Shown here: positions 21,345 through 30,679 of the stretch, one piece after another
Numbering within the stretch: the first letter of the stretch is position 1
Layout: each line of letters opens with the position of its first letter
DNA from: Bolinopsis microptera
Lineage: Eukaryota; Ctenophora; Tentaculata; Lobata; Bolinopsidae
Assembly (NCBI RefSeq): GCF_026151205.1
Contig: NC_087081.1
Location: forward strand, 14,623,340-14,687,339
DNA length: 64,000 bases
Direction of reading: 5' to 3'
Notes under the pieces: model-generated
What the model was told of the DNA's origin: nothing
Databases searched by the model: none
What the model saw: only the letters and a program-made list of their open reading frames with translations
Position numbers and translations under genes: made by a program

Positions 21345-24309
21345 CTAGAAGAGAGCGTATATAGCTGCGATGAGGGGCAGGAGTAGAGCTGTCATGCTCA
21401 CTGCACTGTTCACTTCAGTGCTCGTTTCCGCGCACTTTTTATCGGTCTTTTCTTGTGCAACTGAACAGGGTCCACATCCTGCGTTTGCTGCGGTGAAATC
21501 TGCCTCTAAATCTGCCGCTGTACCGGGCCTAGAAGTAAATTTATTTTTAAATTACAAGCTATTACGTACAAGCATTTCAAATTTTACACACAAAAAGTGA
21601 CCATGCCATGACTTATACCTGTAAAGTTACTTGCTCCTTTATAAACTTACTTGTTGCACACGTGTTCTGTCATGCTCGCCTTACTCTTGCAGGTGGTCAT
21701 CGCAGCATTTGCCACAAACTCGTCAGTTTTCCACTCGTAATTGGCACACTCGAAGTCGTCAGCCGCTACCTTTTCCACGTTACAGCTTGCAGTGGCACAT
21801 TCTTCACACCCTTCTGCACCATCGCATTCACCACAACCGTACGCGTACGAAGTAATTCCTGCTGCGTATGTAAATTCCGGCCTGAAATTAAACATTGATA
21901 ATATCGGCTTCATTGTAACATAATTAAATTATTAAGATTTTAAAGAATTCGATAATTCACTTATTGATAAAGCGCTCTCAAATCATGAATATGATTTCAT
22001 ATTATTTCATTAAGGGGAGATACACCAAAAACGTTTTTGCTCCGAACATCGATTTTAATTTATATTATGGTTAAATAGACAAACAGAATAAAATTGCACA
22101 CCTTCAAAATTTTCTAAAAATATTCCCTCATCGAGAAAAAAAAAATTTTTCTTTTTCGAAAATTTTTAAAATTTTGAGAAGTCTGTCACTGTAATACCGA
22201 TAGTTCGGCCATTTTAAAAGTTTTTTGGTTGATTTTTTTACTGAACATTACTTACAATCCGTACAAGAAGCCATTGAAAGGATTATATAATTAAACAATA
22301 AATGACGAAGTCACAGACCAAACAAGGTCGAAAAAATAAAAATTGAAATTTTTCCCACTTCTAAAGTTGTACATTTCACCAATCACCCGGGTCAGCAGAT
22401 ATCGCTTCAAAAATTCTTGTGAGTGTAGCTGATGATCATATCAAACTTGTTGGAGTAGGATTTCTCTCAGATTTGAGTTTTAAGCTATGCAATGTGGCCT
22501 CAAACGACTTTTTTTGAAAATAATTTTTACAGAATCGTAATCAGCTTGGTAAGACGAATCTTTTAGTACCAAATAGGTGCTTTTAGAAGACAAATTGTCT
22601 TGAATAATTTTCTAGCTCGAACACAAGGGTCCCCCCTTGTATAAATTTTGTACAAATTGTACACATTTTTTTACAAATTTTGTGTCTTTAAATATTATAA
22701 ATGTCGTACTAAAAGATTCGTCTTACCAAGCTGATTACGATTCTGTAAAATTATTTCAAAAAAACTGATACTTTTTGGTGGTGATTGGTGAAATGTACAA
22801 CTTTAGAAGTGGGAAAAATTTCAATTTTTATTTTTTCGACCTTGTTTGGTCTGTAACTTCGTCATTTATTGTTTAATTATATAATCCTTTCAATGGCTTC
22901 TTGTACGGATTGTAAGTAATGTTCAGTAAAAAAATCAGCCAAAAAACTTTTTAAATGGCCGAACTATCGGTATTACAGTGACAGACTTCTCAAAATTTTA
23001 AAAATTTTCGAAAAAGAAAAATTTTTTTTTTCTCGATGAGGGAATATTTTTAGAAAATTTTGAAGGTGTGCAATCTTATTCTTTTTGTCTATTTAACTAT
23101 AATATAAAATAAAATCGATGTTCGGAGCAAAAACGTTTTTGGTGTATCTCCCCTTAAATCCTTATTAACACAAAAAGAGAAAAGAGTAGTTTGTCTCAAA
23201 CTTGCGAATATAATCAGTTTGCATGTTATGTGCATGTTGGCTACGTACCCCTTGCATTTTGTAGCAGCAGCATCATCTCCCGCACACAACTTATCTTCGA
23301 CCTTATCACCAACAGTTTGGAAGCACTTGATGGCTGAAAAGTTAACTTGTATGAAGGAGTATTACACCATTTTATATGTTATAGATATTTTGGTAACCTT
23401 TTTTTGCTCTTATGAGTGGGTCAATCATTTATTTTGAATTGTAGTTGACGAAGTGAGAGTCTCCACAATATCTATATTTTGGTCAAATATAGATATTTGA
23501 CCAAAACCCATAATCATGGGTAGAGTGGACCGCTGCCAGTGTCTCTCTTTTCCAAACAAAAGGAAATGATATTAATTTGATTGACCGTTCTCAAATGCAA
23601 ATTGATATCGAGAATGAAATTGGTCGCTCGCGTTTCCCATTCAATAAGCTTTATTACAATCCGTAAGCCGTGAATATGCAAATTTCCTAAAAAAAACGAA
23701 ATTTTATGATGAAATCAATATTTTTCAACGGGTCATAAATTTACTTCTGAATATCGAAAATTAAAAAACTGGTCTGTAGACAATCGTTCGAACTTTTTCT
23801 TGGTTTCAGAATTTTGTGTTGATCTTAGATCAACACAAAATTCTGAAACCAAGATCAACTTGATCTACTTCACAACCCATAATTTAGGCCGTTATTTAAA
23901 GGGTCGATTCCAAACTTGGTAGATTTATGATCTAGTATAGTAAGAAACTATAGCTTTTTAAAAATTTCTGTTTCCCCCCTAACTGATAAAAAAAAATTTA
24001 CTCGAGCGGACTCATCCCGGAATTCAGGGGATACAGCTGAAGCTGAAGGCTTAAAGTCAAATATTTTCTCTTTCGTCGGGATTTTAGACTGAATTGAAGT
24101 TTAAAGGATTACCTCTCGAATGATCAAGACTGCATAGTAATTGTAACTTAACCCTCAGAAGTCAAGTAATGATTCTAAAAGCTTGGGTAAGCTAAAATTT
24201 CACGCAAAATTGTCGACGCGCCAACAATTATGACACCCTGCTGTAGCTTACCATCACAGTTGACGAATGCAAGCATCCCGATGAGGGCGAGGAAAGTGAA
24301 CAGCTTCAT
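21345..24309 (-). CDS. four-exon gene for a secreted, GPI-anchored cysteine-rich protein
   Basis: Exons (minus): 24309-24252, 23333-23249, 21881-21651 and 21528-21345. Donors are GTAAGC, GTACGT and GTAAGT; acceptors are TTTTCAG, ATTTCAG and TTCTAG. The exon phases fit exactly and give 185 residues. Residues 1-18 are a signal peptide (MKLFTFLALIGMLAFVNC). The mature part has 14 cysteines, including a GCGEC...GCEEC...SCN cluster at 63-82. Residues 171-185 are a hydrophobic tail with no charged end, preceded by small residues (N165, S166), the layout of a GPI-attachment signal. IKCFQ near the N-terminus and the C-rich GC..C..CN pattern recall Ly6/uPAR (LU) proteins, but the spacing is atypical, so the fold is unproven. 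It probably acts at the outer cell surface. Introns 1 and 2 carry a perfect palindrome and a foldback MITE. Confidence 0.75.
22014..23153. mobile_element. 1.14-kb foldback MITE with TTAA target duplication, in intron 2 of the GPI-anchored protein gene
   Basis: Termini GGGGAGATACACCAAAAACG and its complement face each other. Inverted arms of roughly 390 bases or more are nearly identical, and an inner inverted pair around ACAGAATCGTAATCAGCTTG extends them further. TTAA flanks both ends (22010-22013 and 23154-23157). TTAA duplication and a G-run terminus resemble the Kolobok at 53055-57545, so it may be a Kolobok derivative; piggyBac also uses TTAA. It has no coding capacity. Confidence 0.75.
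23799..23853. repeat. perfect 27-base-arm palindrome in intron 1 of the GPI-anchored protein gene
   Basis: CTTGGTTTCAGAATTTTG and onward is followed, after a one-base spacer at 23826, by its exact complement. It would form a strong hairpin in the pre-mRNA. Confidence 0.85.
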
Positions 24310-24470
24310 GTTTAGGAACTTAGCTAAAATAGAATGTGTTACATCCAGCAAATATATTTGTACAAAATAGGTTTTGAACCATGCCGGCTCGATGAAACAA
24401 AACATTTGTCAATGACATGATTGTTATGAGGGTTTTATGGGGTCTGATATATATGAGGTTTTAGAAATTA

Positions 24471-25869
24471 CAGTGGGGTGACATATGTTTTCGTCACTTC
24501 TGAATGCGCGCATTTTAGCGCGCGAGTTTGCGTGCACGTCACATGATATTGTTAGCAGTGAGTGTAATCACGAGTCTGGAGAATTTGTCTAGTACAAGGC
24601 CCAGACCCTTTGGCGTATCTGTAGTAAATTTTGTGGCGATGTAATATCTATGACACCACTAAAAATTGAGGAATAGGGAAGTGTTCACAATATCCAACTT
24701 AGCATGGTAAACTTATGCTATCTCTGGCTGAAGATTAACAACTCTAACAGTATTTATTTTAATCAACTGAGAAACATTTGGTCTTGTTTGAGAAACTGCT
24801 TTGCAACAAACTTGCTTATAAGAAGAAGCAGAATTACAACGATATTATAAATTTTTATCGGTGTAAATTATCATTTTTAATTAGGAAATTAATTTTATTG
24901 TGTATTAGAGGATCAAGAAATACCTCAAACAAAACTTACGAATTATCTAACATGGATGATTTAGAATTTAACTCTTTCGAATCGAAAGTCAACTAATTTT
25001 TTCAGTCCCATGGACTGGGTTTTATTTTTGCAATGATGATGTTCATAATATATAACCTGTAATACTATTCTGTATATATCTAATTTCGTTTTCCAAAAAA
25101 AAGTCTTGTTACCTTATCAATTTTATCGAAATCGAACGATGCAGTACAAAGATATTCCGTTTTAAAATTCATGGTAATATTGAAGTAGAGAAAAGTTCGT
25201 CGCTTGCTATTAAAACATGTGCTCCTTCATAAATAGTATCATTATCGTGATCAAACCCCTTATTTATGGGTCTGCCAGTCTCTTCTGAAGCACGAATGAA
25301 CTTAATTTCTACTGTCCGAGAAAAGTTCAGAATTTTCTCTAAACACCCATTTTTTCCATCCACCATTTTGAAAAAATATAAAGTGGAAGGTTACGAATGG
25401 ACGTTTTTGCAGAAAAACGTGGATTTTGGGGATTGCGGTAGGTGGGTCAAATATATGTCGTGTTCCTTGCTTCCGTTCGTTACTATGCAACGAAAAAACC
25501 GCGCGCGCAGAAATTTAATCACTTATGAATTGTACTTCCTACAGACTATGGCTCTATGGGTCTACTTGGACTCTCGTGACGTCACGTTAATGCCATTTAA
25601 TCACCACGCAACATAGTTAAATCTTTCCGCAAATTACACGCCACGTTACGTTTACATTCTTTTCAATTTAAATTATCAAACTTTTCACCGTAATTTAATG
25701 AAGTACAAGTTGTTAATCATTCTCTAAACACCCATTTTTTCCAACACCCATTTTTGAATTTTGTAAATCGGTGGTCCGGAAGTGGAGTTATGGTTTAATT
25801 AAAATTGTTAGTTTAACGCTGTTTGTATTGTCATTATCAGAAGTGACGAAAACATATGTCACCCCACTG
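24471..25869. mobile_element. 1.4-kb element with 33-bp perfect terminal inverted repeats
   Basis: The left end begins CAGTGGGGTGACATATGTTT and continues to TTCGTCACTTCTGA; the right end is its exact complement, ending at 25869. CAGTG-type ends are common in hAT and related MITEs. I could not define a matching target duplication. A piece of an RLE LINE 3' end (24770-25100) is contained in it. It lies about 160 bases upstream of exon 1 of the GPI-anchored protein gene. Confidence 0.6.
24770..25100 (+). pseudogene. 3' end fragment of an RLE-type LINE
   Basis: The open frame from 24778 to the stop near 24994 encodes the same C-terminus as 38148-38350, including KLLCNKLAYKKKQNY and CIRGSRNTSNKTYELSNMDD. 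The shared non-coding tail TTTTGCAATGATGATGTTC...TTTCGTTTTCC follows and ends in a short A-run. It is a 5'-truncated copy of the same family. Confidence 0.7.
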
Positions 25870-26869
25870 CAGAAAATGTTGGTATCAAGGGTAATTTAAT
25901 CTGCAAACGTAAGTAAAATCAAAAAGGCGAAAATGACACTTGGGTGTACCGGGACGATTATGCAAGCGATTTGCGCGCGAAACTATCACGCGTCACGTTA
26001 TAGGTCACGCGTCACGTCACGTTTAGCCAGGACTAAATACTTCATCATGTAACGCATCATGTACAGTCTACAGATTCTATGGAGCAGCTCTTGAAGAATC
26101 ATCCAGTACTAATACCAATAGTGGGGAATGGTTTGCCTTTTACGCCGATCGAAGAAGTAGAAGAATCATTGTTTTATAATTTATTAAATATAGATGAGAC
26201 AATGGTATTTAGGGCGGCGAAAATGGGTCTGCTGATTCATCACCAGGAAAGAAACTAAAAGAGGAAATAGCTAAGTTTGCAAGGTTGATCTCTTCAAAAC
26301 CGTATAAACTGATATGATCGACTCCTACAGTAGACTCATTCCGCTTAACAAGTGCCAAGGAGTGAGCTGAGGCCAATAGGGATACGGGGAACTTTTAGAT
26401 GAATAGTGGACACTGGACATTGGACAATTGCTTGAGTTGGGAATTGAAACTTTTGACGCATAAGAATTTTAAAGACAAAGGAAAGAAACTGAGAGATGAG
26501 ATTGCTAAGTTTGCAAGGTTGATCGCATCAAAACGGTATAATCCTAATCTGTTGGACTCTTACGTTAACAGTAGACTCATACCGCTTAAAGTTAACAAGT
26601 GCCCAGGGGTGAGGCCAATAGGAATTGGGGAAACCTTTAGTCTTAGACGAATAGTGGGAAAATGTTTGAGTTGGGAATTGAAAACAGCCATCCAAGTTGC
26701 TGCTGGACCACTGCAGGTTTGTACAAGACTAAAAAGTGGATCGGAAACTGCAGTGCACAGTGCTCTACATGCAAAATCTACGGAAACGGTGATTTTAATT
26801 TTTAGTTGATGCCAGTGCAAGTGACGCTTTCAATTCCGTTAACAGATAGGCTCTTTACACAACGTGAGA

Positions 26870-27265
26870 GTCAGTCCCACTAAATCCCGCTCTCCCAAAT
26901 TTTTCAAAAATTCTTTTGAAAAGGCACTGAGAGCATGAAAGTAATCGTTTCGGTGTATTTTGGACGCTGATTCCGAATCACTCCCCATGACATAGGGTAA
27001 AACTAAAAATGCTTCCCTGGAGAGTTATGGACAAAAACTGTTTTGGTCACGTGACAAACACGAATTCGATTGTTTAGGGCTCGGGTTGGGGTTAGGGTTG
27101 TGGTTTATACGGTTATGGAAAGCTTCGGGGTTATGGTTAGACTTAGGGTTCCGGTTAGGGTTGGGATTAGAGCTTATGTAAAACCGTTTTGTTCGGCTGC
27201 AAAACCATAAAAACCAAAGTCACGTTATTATTTTTGGGCGAGCGAATTAGTAAAAGCCTGCGAGA
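26870..27265. mobile_element. MITE with telomere-like GGGTTAGGG tract
   Basis: Imperfect inverted ends: CACTAAATCCCGCTCTCCC on the left faces GGGCGAGCGAATTAGTAAAA on the right. The interior at about 27075-27175 has irregular GGGTTAGGG/GGTTGGGG repeats. It shares most of its sequence, inverted, with 42060-42540 and one end with 39395-39560. It interrupts the RLE LINE reverse transcriptase. Confidence 0.6.
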
Positions 27266-28008
27266 GTACTATGCCCGGATTTAAGCATGATTGCAATCAA
27301 TATTTATTGGAAACTGGTACAACTCACGGTGAAGTCTAGCAATGTGGCTCTTTGTCATAGCAACTCTACCAATACTATAGAAATTAGAGGATCATGAAAA
27401 AGTGGCACAAGTATGGCTTAAGCAGATAATGCCACAGGGGTGGGTACTCTTCACCTACTTTTAGGATGGTGGAACTGGAAAAATATCATTGTAGAAGGAC
27501 CTTAAGTATGGCTACTTCGTGAACCAAGAAAAGTCTTGCTTAGCCTTAATCTTAAAAAATCCTGAACATTTACATTCAGCGCAGGAAATCTTTGCCGACT
27601 GCAATATAGATATCAGGATAGACGGTCAAATGCAATTGTGCTGGGGAGTGGGGACTGAATTCGAGGATGCCAATATTAACAACCTTGTAGTTGAGTGGAG
27701 TGATATGTTTAAAAAACTAGTTGAGTTTGCCAAATCACAGCCTCAGGCAGCCTACGCTTGTTTTACGCACGGTGTCCGCCACAAATTTACATATTTTATG
27801 AGGACACTATATATCAGCTCTTATATGGGCCCTCTTGACAAAATAATCACTCATGAGCTTATTCCAACTATATTTGGTTGTCCAGTATCTTCTATACGCC
27901 GAGAGCTTATGTCATTACCATTAAACTTAAAGAACGGAGTTATGGAAATGCCACAGTTAGAGTATTTAGCAAAAAGAGAACAAGCTGCATCGCTTTCGGT
28001 TACGTGGA

Positions 28009-28318
28009 CAGTGGCGTAACGTTGCCTGTTGAAGCCCCCTCGCCGAAAATGCGCACGCCACCCCTGTTGGCACCCCCTCCCCTTTTGGCGCCCCTCCCTA
28101 AAATTGAACAAATTAGGTGATTTTAGAGCACACCGGTAAAATCTTTAAAAAAGTGTGTTTCTAGAGCAAAACGCGCAGTTTTGCTAGTAGTAGTATACCT
28201 CAGTTAAGTTTTTCAAAATTGTCCCACATTCAAACGACGATTTTGCAGTTTTGCGCCCCCTAAGATGGCCCCCCCCCCCCGCACAGCGGGGTCAGCGGGA
28301 CCCTTCGTTACACCACTG
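28009..28318. mobile_element. 310-bp hAT MITE with perfect 8-bp TSD
   Basis: Starts CAGTGGCGTAACG and ends CGTTACACCACTG. TACGTGGA occurs on both sides (28001-28008 and 28319-28326). Terminus and duplication length are those of hAT elements. The interior holds a poly-C tract (about 28268-28280). The LINE coding frame is continuous again once the insertion is ignored. Confidence 0.85.
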
Positions 28319-28519
28319 TACGTGGAGACCGGTAAATGCCATGAAAGGTTAATCTCTCGCCACAACCTACAAAGAATCAACAGATGCGCTTCAAGTTCAA
28401 ATAATACTAAAACACCGTGTTTCTGATTATCAAGAACAACAACAGCACATTTTAGAAAAGGTTAATAAAAAGACTGCAAGGGTTTTAATGCAGTTTGTCG
28501 GTAAAATATTTGCTTAAAA

Positions 28520-29660
28520 TCCGCACATGAACAATAAACAATTCTGCGCGAGGAAACATCTTGCTTTAAGTTTAAAATTATTTCGTTTCTCCTTCATAAA
28601 TATATGTAAAAGTTTTGTTATAAGAGTTTCGTTAATACAAAAATGCGTGCGTTTCTGCGCGTCAAAAAGGTTTCGATTCTTTTAAAAGAGTTTCGATTCT
28701 CTTAAAAGAGTTTCGATTATATTTCTTTTAAATGCGCGCGACAAATTGCTGCGAGTCAAAACAGTTTCGTTTCTCCAAAAAGAGTTTCGATATTACAAAA
28801 ATGCGCGCAACAACTTGCTGCGAGTCAAAACAGTTTCGATTCTTCTAAAAGAGTTTCGATATTAAAAACGCGCACTGCACGACAAGTTGTTGGGAGTCCA
28901 AACAGTTTCGATTCTTTAAATCGTTTCAATTCTATAATTCGAATGCAAGACAATTTAGCTATCATTTAAAAAACTACGCATCTGCACGGTAATGTTTTAA
29001 AATATTTGGTTTATGAAGAAGCTCTTATCTATTTTTAATTAGGAAATTGATTTTATTGTTCAGAAGAGGATCAAGAAAGACCTCTAGATAGACCATCAGT
29101 ATTATAGTAATAGTATCAAATATCAAATAAAACTAACGAATTATCTACTATGGGTGATTCAGAATCTAACTCTTTCGAATGGAAAGTTAATCAATATTCT
29201 CAGCCTGAGCCAGTCACCTGAGCCAGTCGCTAAAGAGGCTTTAGATCAAGACATGGAAGGATATGAAGCTATGGAAGCACAGTTTCATTTCGGATTCAAA
29301 GAGGACTCCTCTAATGAAAGCTTGCCTTGATTTTCAATTGATTAATATATAATTATAAATAGGTTTGAACATGGTTATATTTTATTTCTGTTTTTATCTT
29401 AAGGGAAGCTAGTTTATAGTTTATTCATCATCAGATCTATTTTACGGTTATTGTATATGAGTATACCCGTGTTTTCTATTATTTACTAGATAGAGGTAAA
29501 ACAACTAGATAATAAGGATAAAATGCGCTCCTATAAAATGAGTAAAATAGTAATACAAAGTATAATAGTAATATAATTATAAATTATAAGTAAAGGCATC
29601 AATCGTCTGCAGGACGGCTCTCATAAATGATGAGGCAATTAATCGTCTGGACTCCTTTTT
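28520..29660. other. GTTTCGATT-rich repeats and LINE tail debris, no gene
   Basis: 28620-28960 holds repeated GAGTTTCGATTCTTTTAAAA and GCTGCGAGTCAAAACAGTTT units at irregular spacing of about 70-80 bases. 29020-29180 resembles the RLE LINE C-terminus with many stops. The rest is AT-rich with no supported feature. Confidence 0.5.
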
Positions 29661-29663
29661 CTG

Positions 29664-30474
29664 CTATCCCTCGAGATAGTAGAACTGCTTCGCCGTCAGG
29701 TTGAATCCCTCCAGATTGCTTGCAAAGACCACATGGCAGAACAGCTGCCCATCCTGTTTGAAGTATAGTCGCGTTCTCAGCTTTGACTGTGCGATCCTCG
29801 CCAACTCCCAACACCCGATGAGGTGGTTAGCCTCCTCCTCACTCCACGAGCATACTTCAGTCATGGTGGTATATTTGAAGCATGTGCTGCATGCCTCAAA
29901 TGCGTACTCCCGGGCATTTATGAGTTTCTTGTAATGTCGCGAGAAGTGTTCCACCTGAAGAAATGTCTGGTTAAAGATGTTATAAGTTTATCTAGTGTGA
30001 ACAGCAATCATTATATATAATAAAATAGGTAATATCTAAGATTATCGTGAATAATAATGTAAATAATTAGTTAACGGCTAAATTTACCTTGACGTCTAAC
30101 TGCATGTCCTCCTTGATTGTCGTGTAGAGAGGATGAGAGGAGAAGAGGTTGAAGCGGAAAGTCCTCAGCCAGTAGCCAACCTCTTGTTTCACCTTGATTG
30201 TCTTGTAAAGACCCATCGTTCCATCCCGAACTACAATACGTAGGACTCTCACCAGACAACATTCATAGTTTTCTGAGCCATCATCAGGAGCAATTTCTTC
30301 GGCAGAGTGGTTACTCATCATGGGTGCTGTCGAGTCATTCGGGATAGTTCTCTTCTTGGTGTCGGATAGAGGGGTAGGTTTAATCCGATTCATTGCTGTA
30401 CGTACTGTTGAGACAAAGGTACGAAGAGCGCATTGTTCCACGGCAGAGAATTGAGTAGCATTTGTGATAGACAT
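29664..30474 (-). CDS. two-exon gene, product unrecognised
   Basis: Exon 1 (30474-30088) opens at an ATG and ends at GTCAAG|GTAAAT. Exon 2 (29954-29664) starts after a TTCTTCAG acceptor; the join is phase 0 and gives 225 residues. The N-terminal part is Ser/Thr/Asp-rich and the middle and C-terminus look globular. There are about eight cysteines, including CSTCFKY and a C-terminal FCHVVF stretch. No signal peptide, membrane segment or known motif is visible. It lies next to the polymerase remnant on the same strand, and three 40-bp tandem repeats (30531-30650) sit directly upstream. It could be a gene of that element or a host gene. Confidence 0.5.
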
Positions 30475-30530
30475 GATTGAACGAATAAAGTAACTGAACG
30501 TGAAGATGGTTCTAGAGAATAATATCATAA

Positions 30531-30650
30531 GTTCTCGTAAACAGATGCGAACAAAAATGAAATAATATAAGTTCCTGTGAACAGATGCGAACAAAAGTAA
30601 AATAATATAAGTTCCTGTGAACAGATGCGAACAAAAGTGAAGTTCCCTAA
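30531..30650. repeat. three 40-bp tandem repeats upstream of the two-exon gene
   Basis: Units starting GTTCCTGTGAACAGATGCGA (first copy GTTCTCGTAAACAG) begin at 30531, 30571 and 30611. They lie 57-176 bases before the ATG on the minus strand, so a promoter role is possible. Confidence 0.8.
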
Positions 30651-30679
30651 GAATAATTTAAACCATATCAATATCGCAA

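Larger units (their letters stand above)
26090..28510 (+). pseudogene. RLE-type LINE reverse transcriptase copy, broken and interrupted by two MITEs
   Basis: Fragments in order: an N-terminal helix region (26090-26260); RT pieces RLIPLKVNKCPGVRPIGIGE and AAGPLQVCTRLKSGSE (26570-26770); a DAFNSVNR remnant at about 26815-26855; GYFVNQEKSCLALILKN (27505-27560); QPQAAYACFTHGVRHKFTYF (about 27740-27800); and YLAKREQAASLSVTW (27960-28008). After a hAT MITE comes KKTARVLMQF (about 28470-28500). A 26220-26400 segment is a second, worse copy of 26450-26660, a local duplication. The family matches the better copy at 37349-38350. The clade within RLE LINEs is not assigned. Confidence 0.65.

Noticed and set aside
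22014-23153. Genes in the inverted-repeat region
   Set aside because: Only short frames, mirrored on both arms; explained by the foldback MITE.
27060-27180. Telomere or chromosome-end fusion suggested by TTAGGG-like repeats
   Set aside because: The repeats are irregular and lie within a MITE that has a second copy at 42060-42540.
26090-28510. DIRS/tyrosine-recombinase retrotransposon for the GPLQxCT-type reverse transcriptase
   Set aside because: The better copy ends in a zinc knuckle and a PD-DxK nuclease, which fits an RLE LINE; no recombinase motif is seen.
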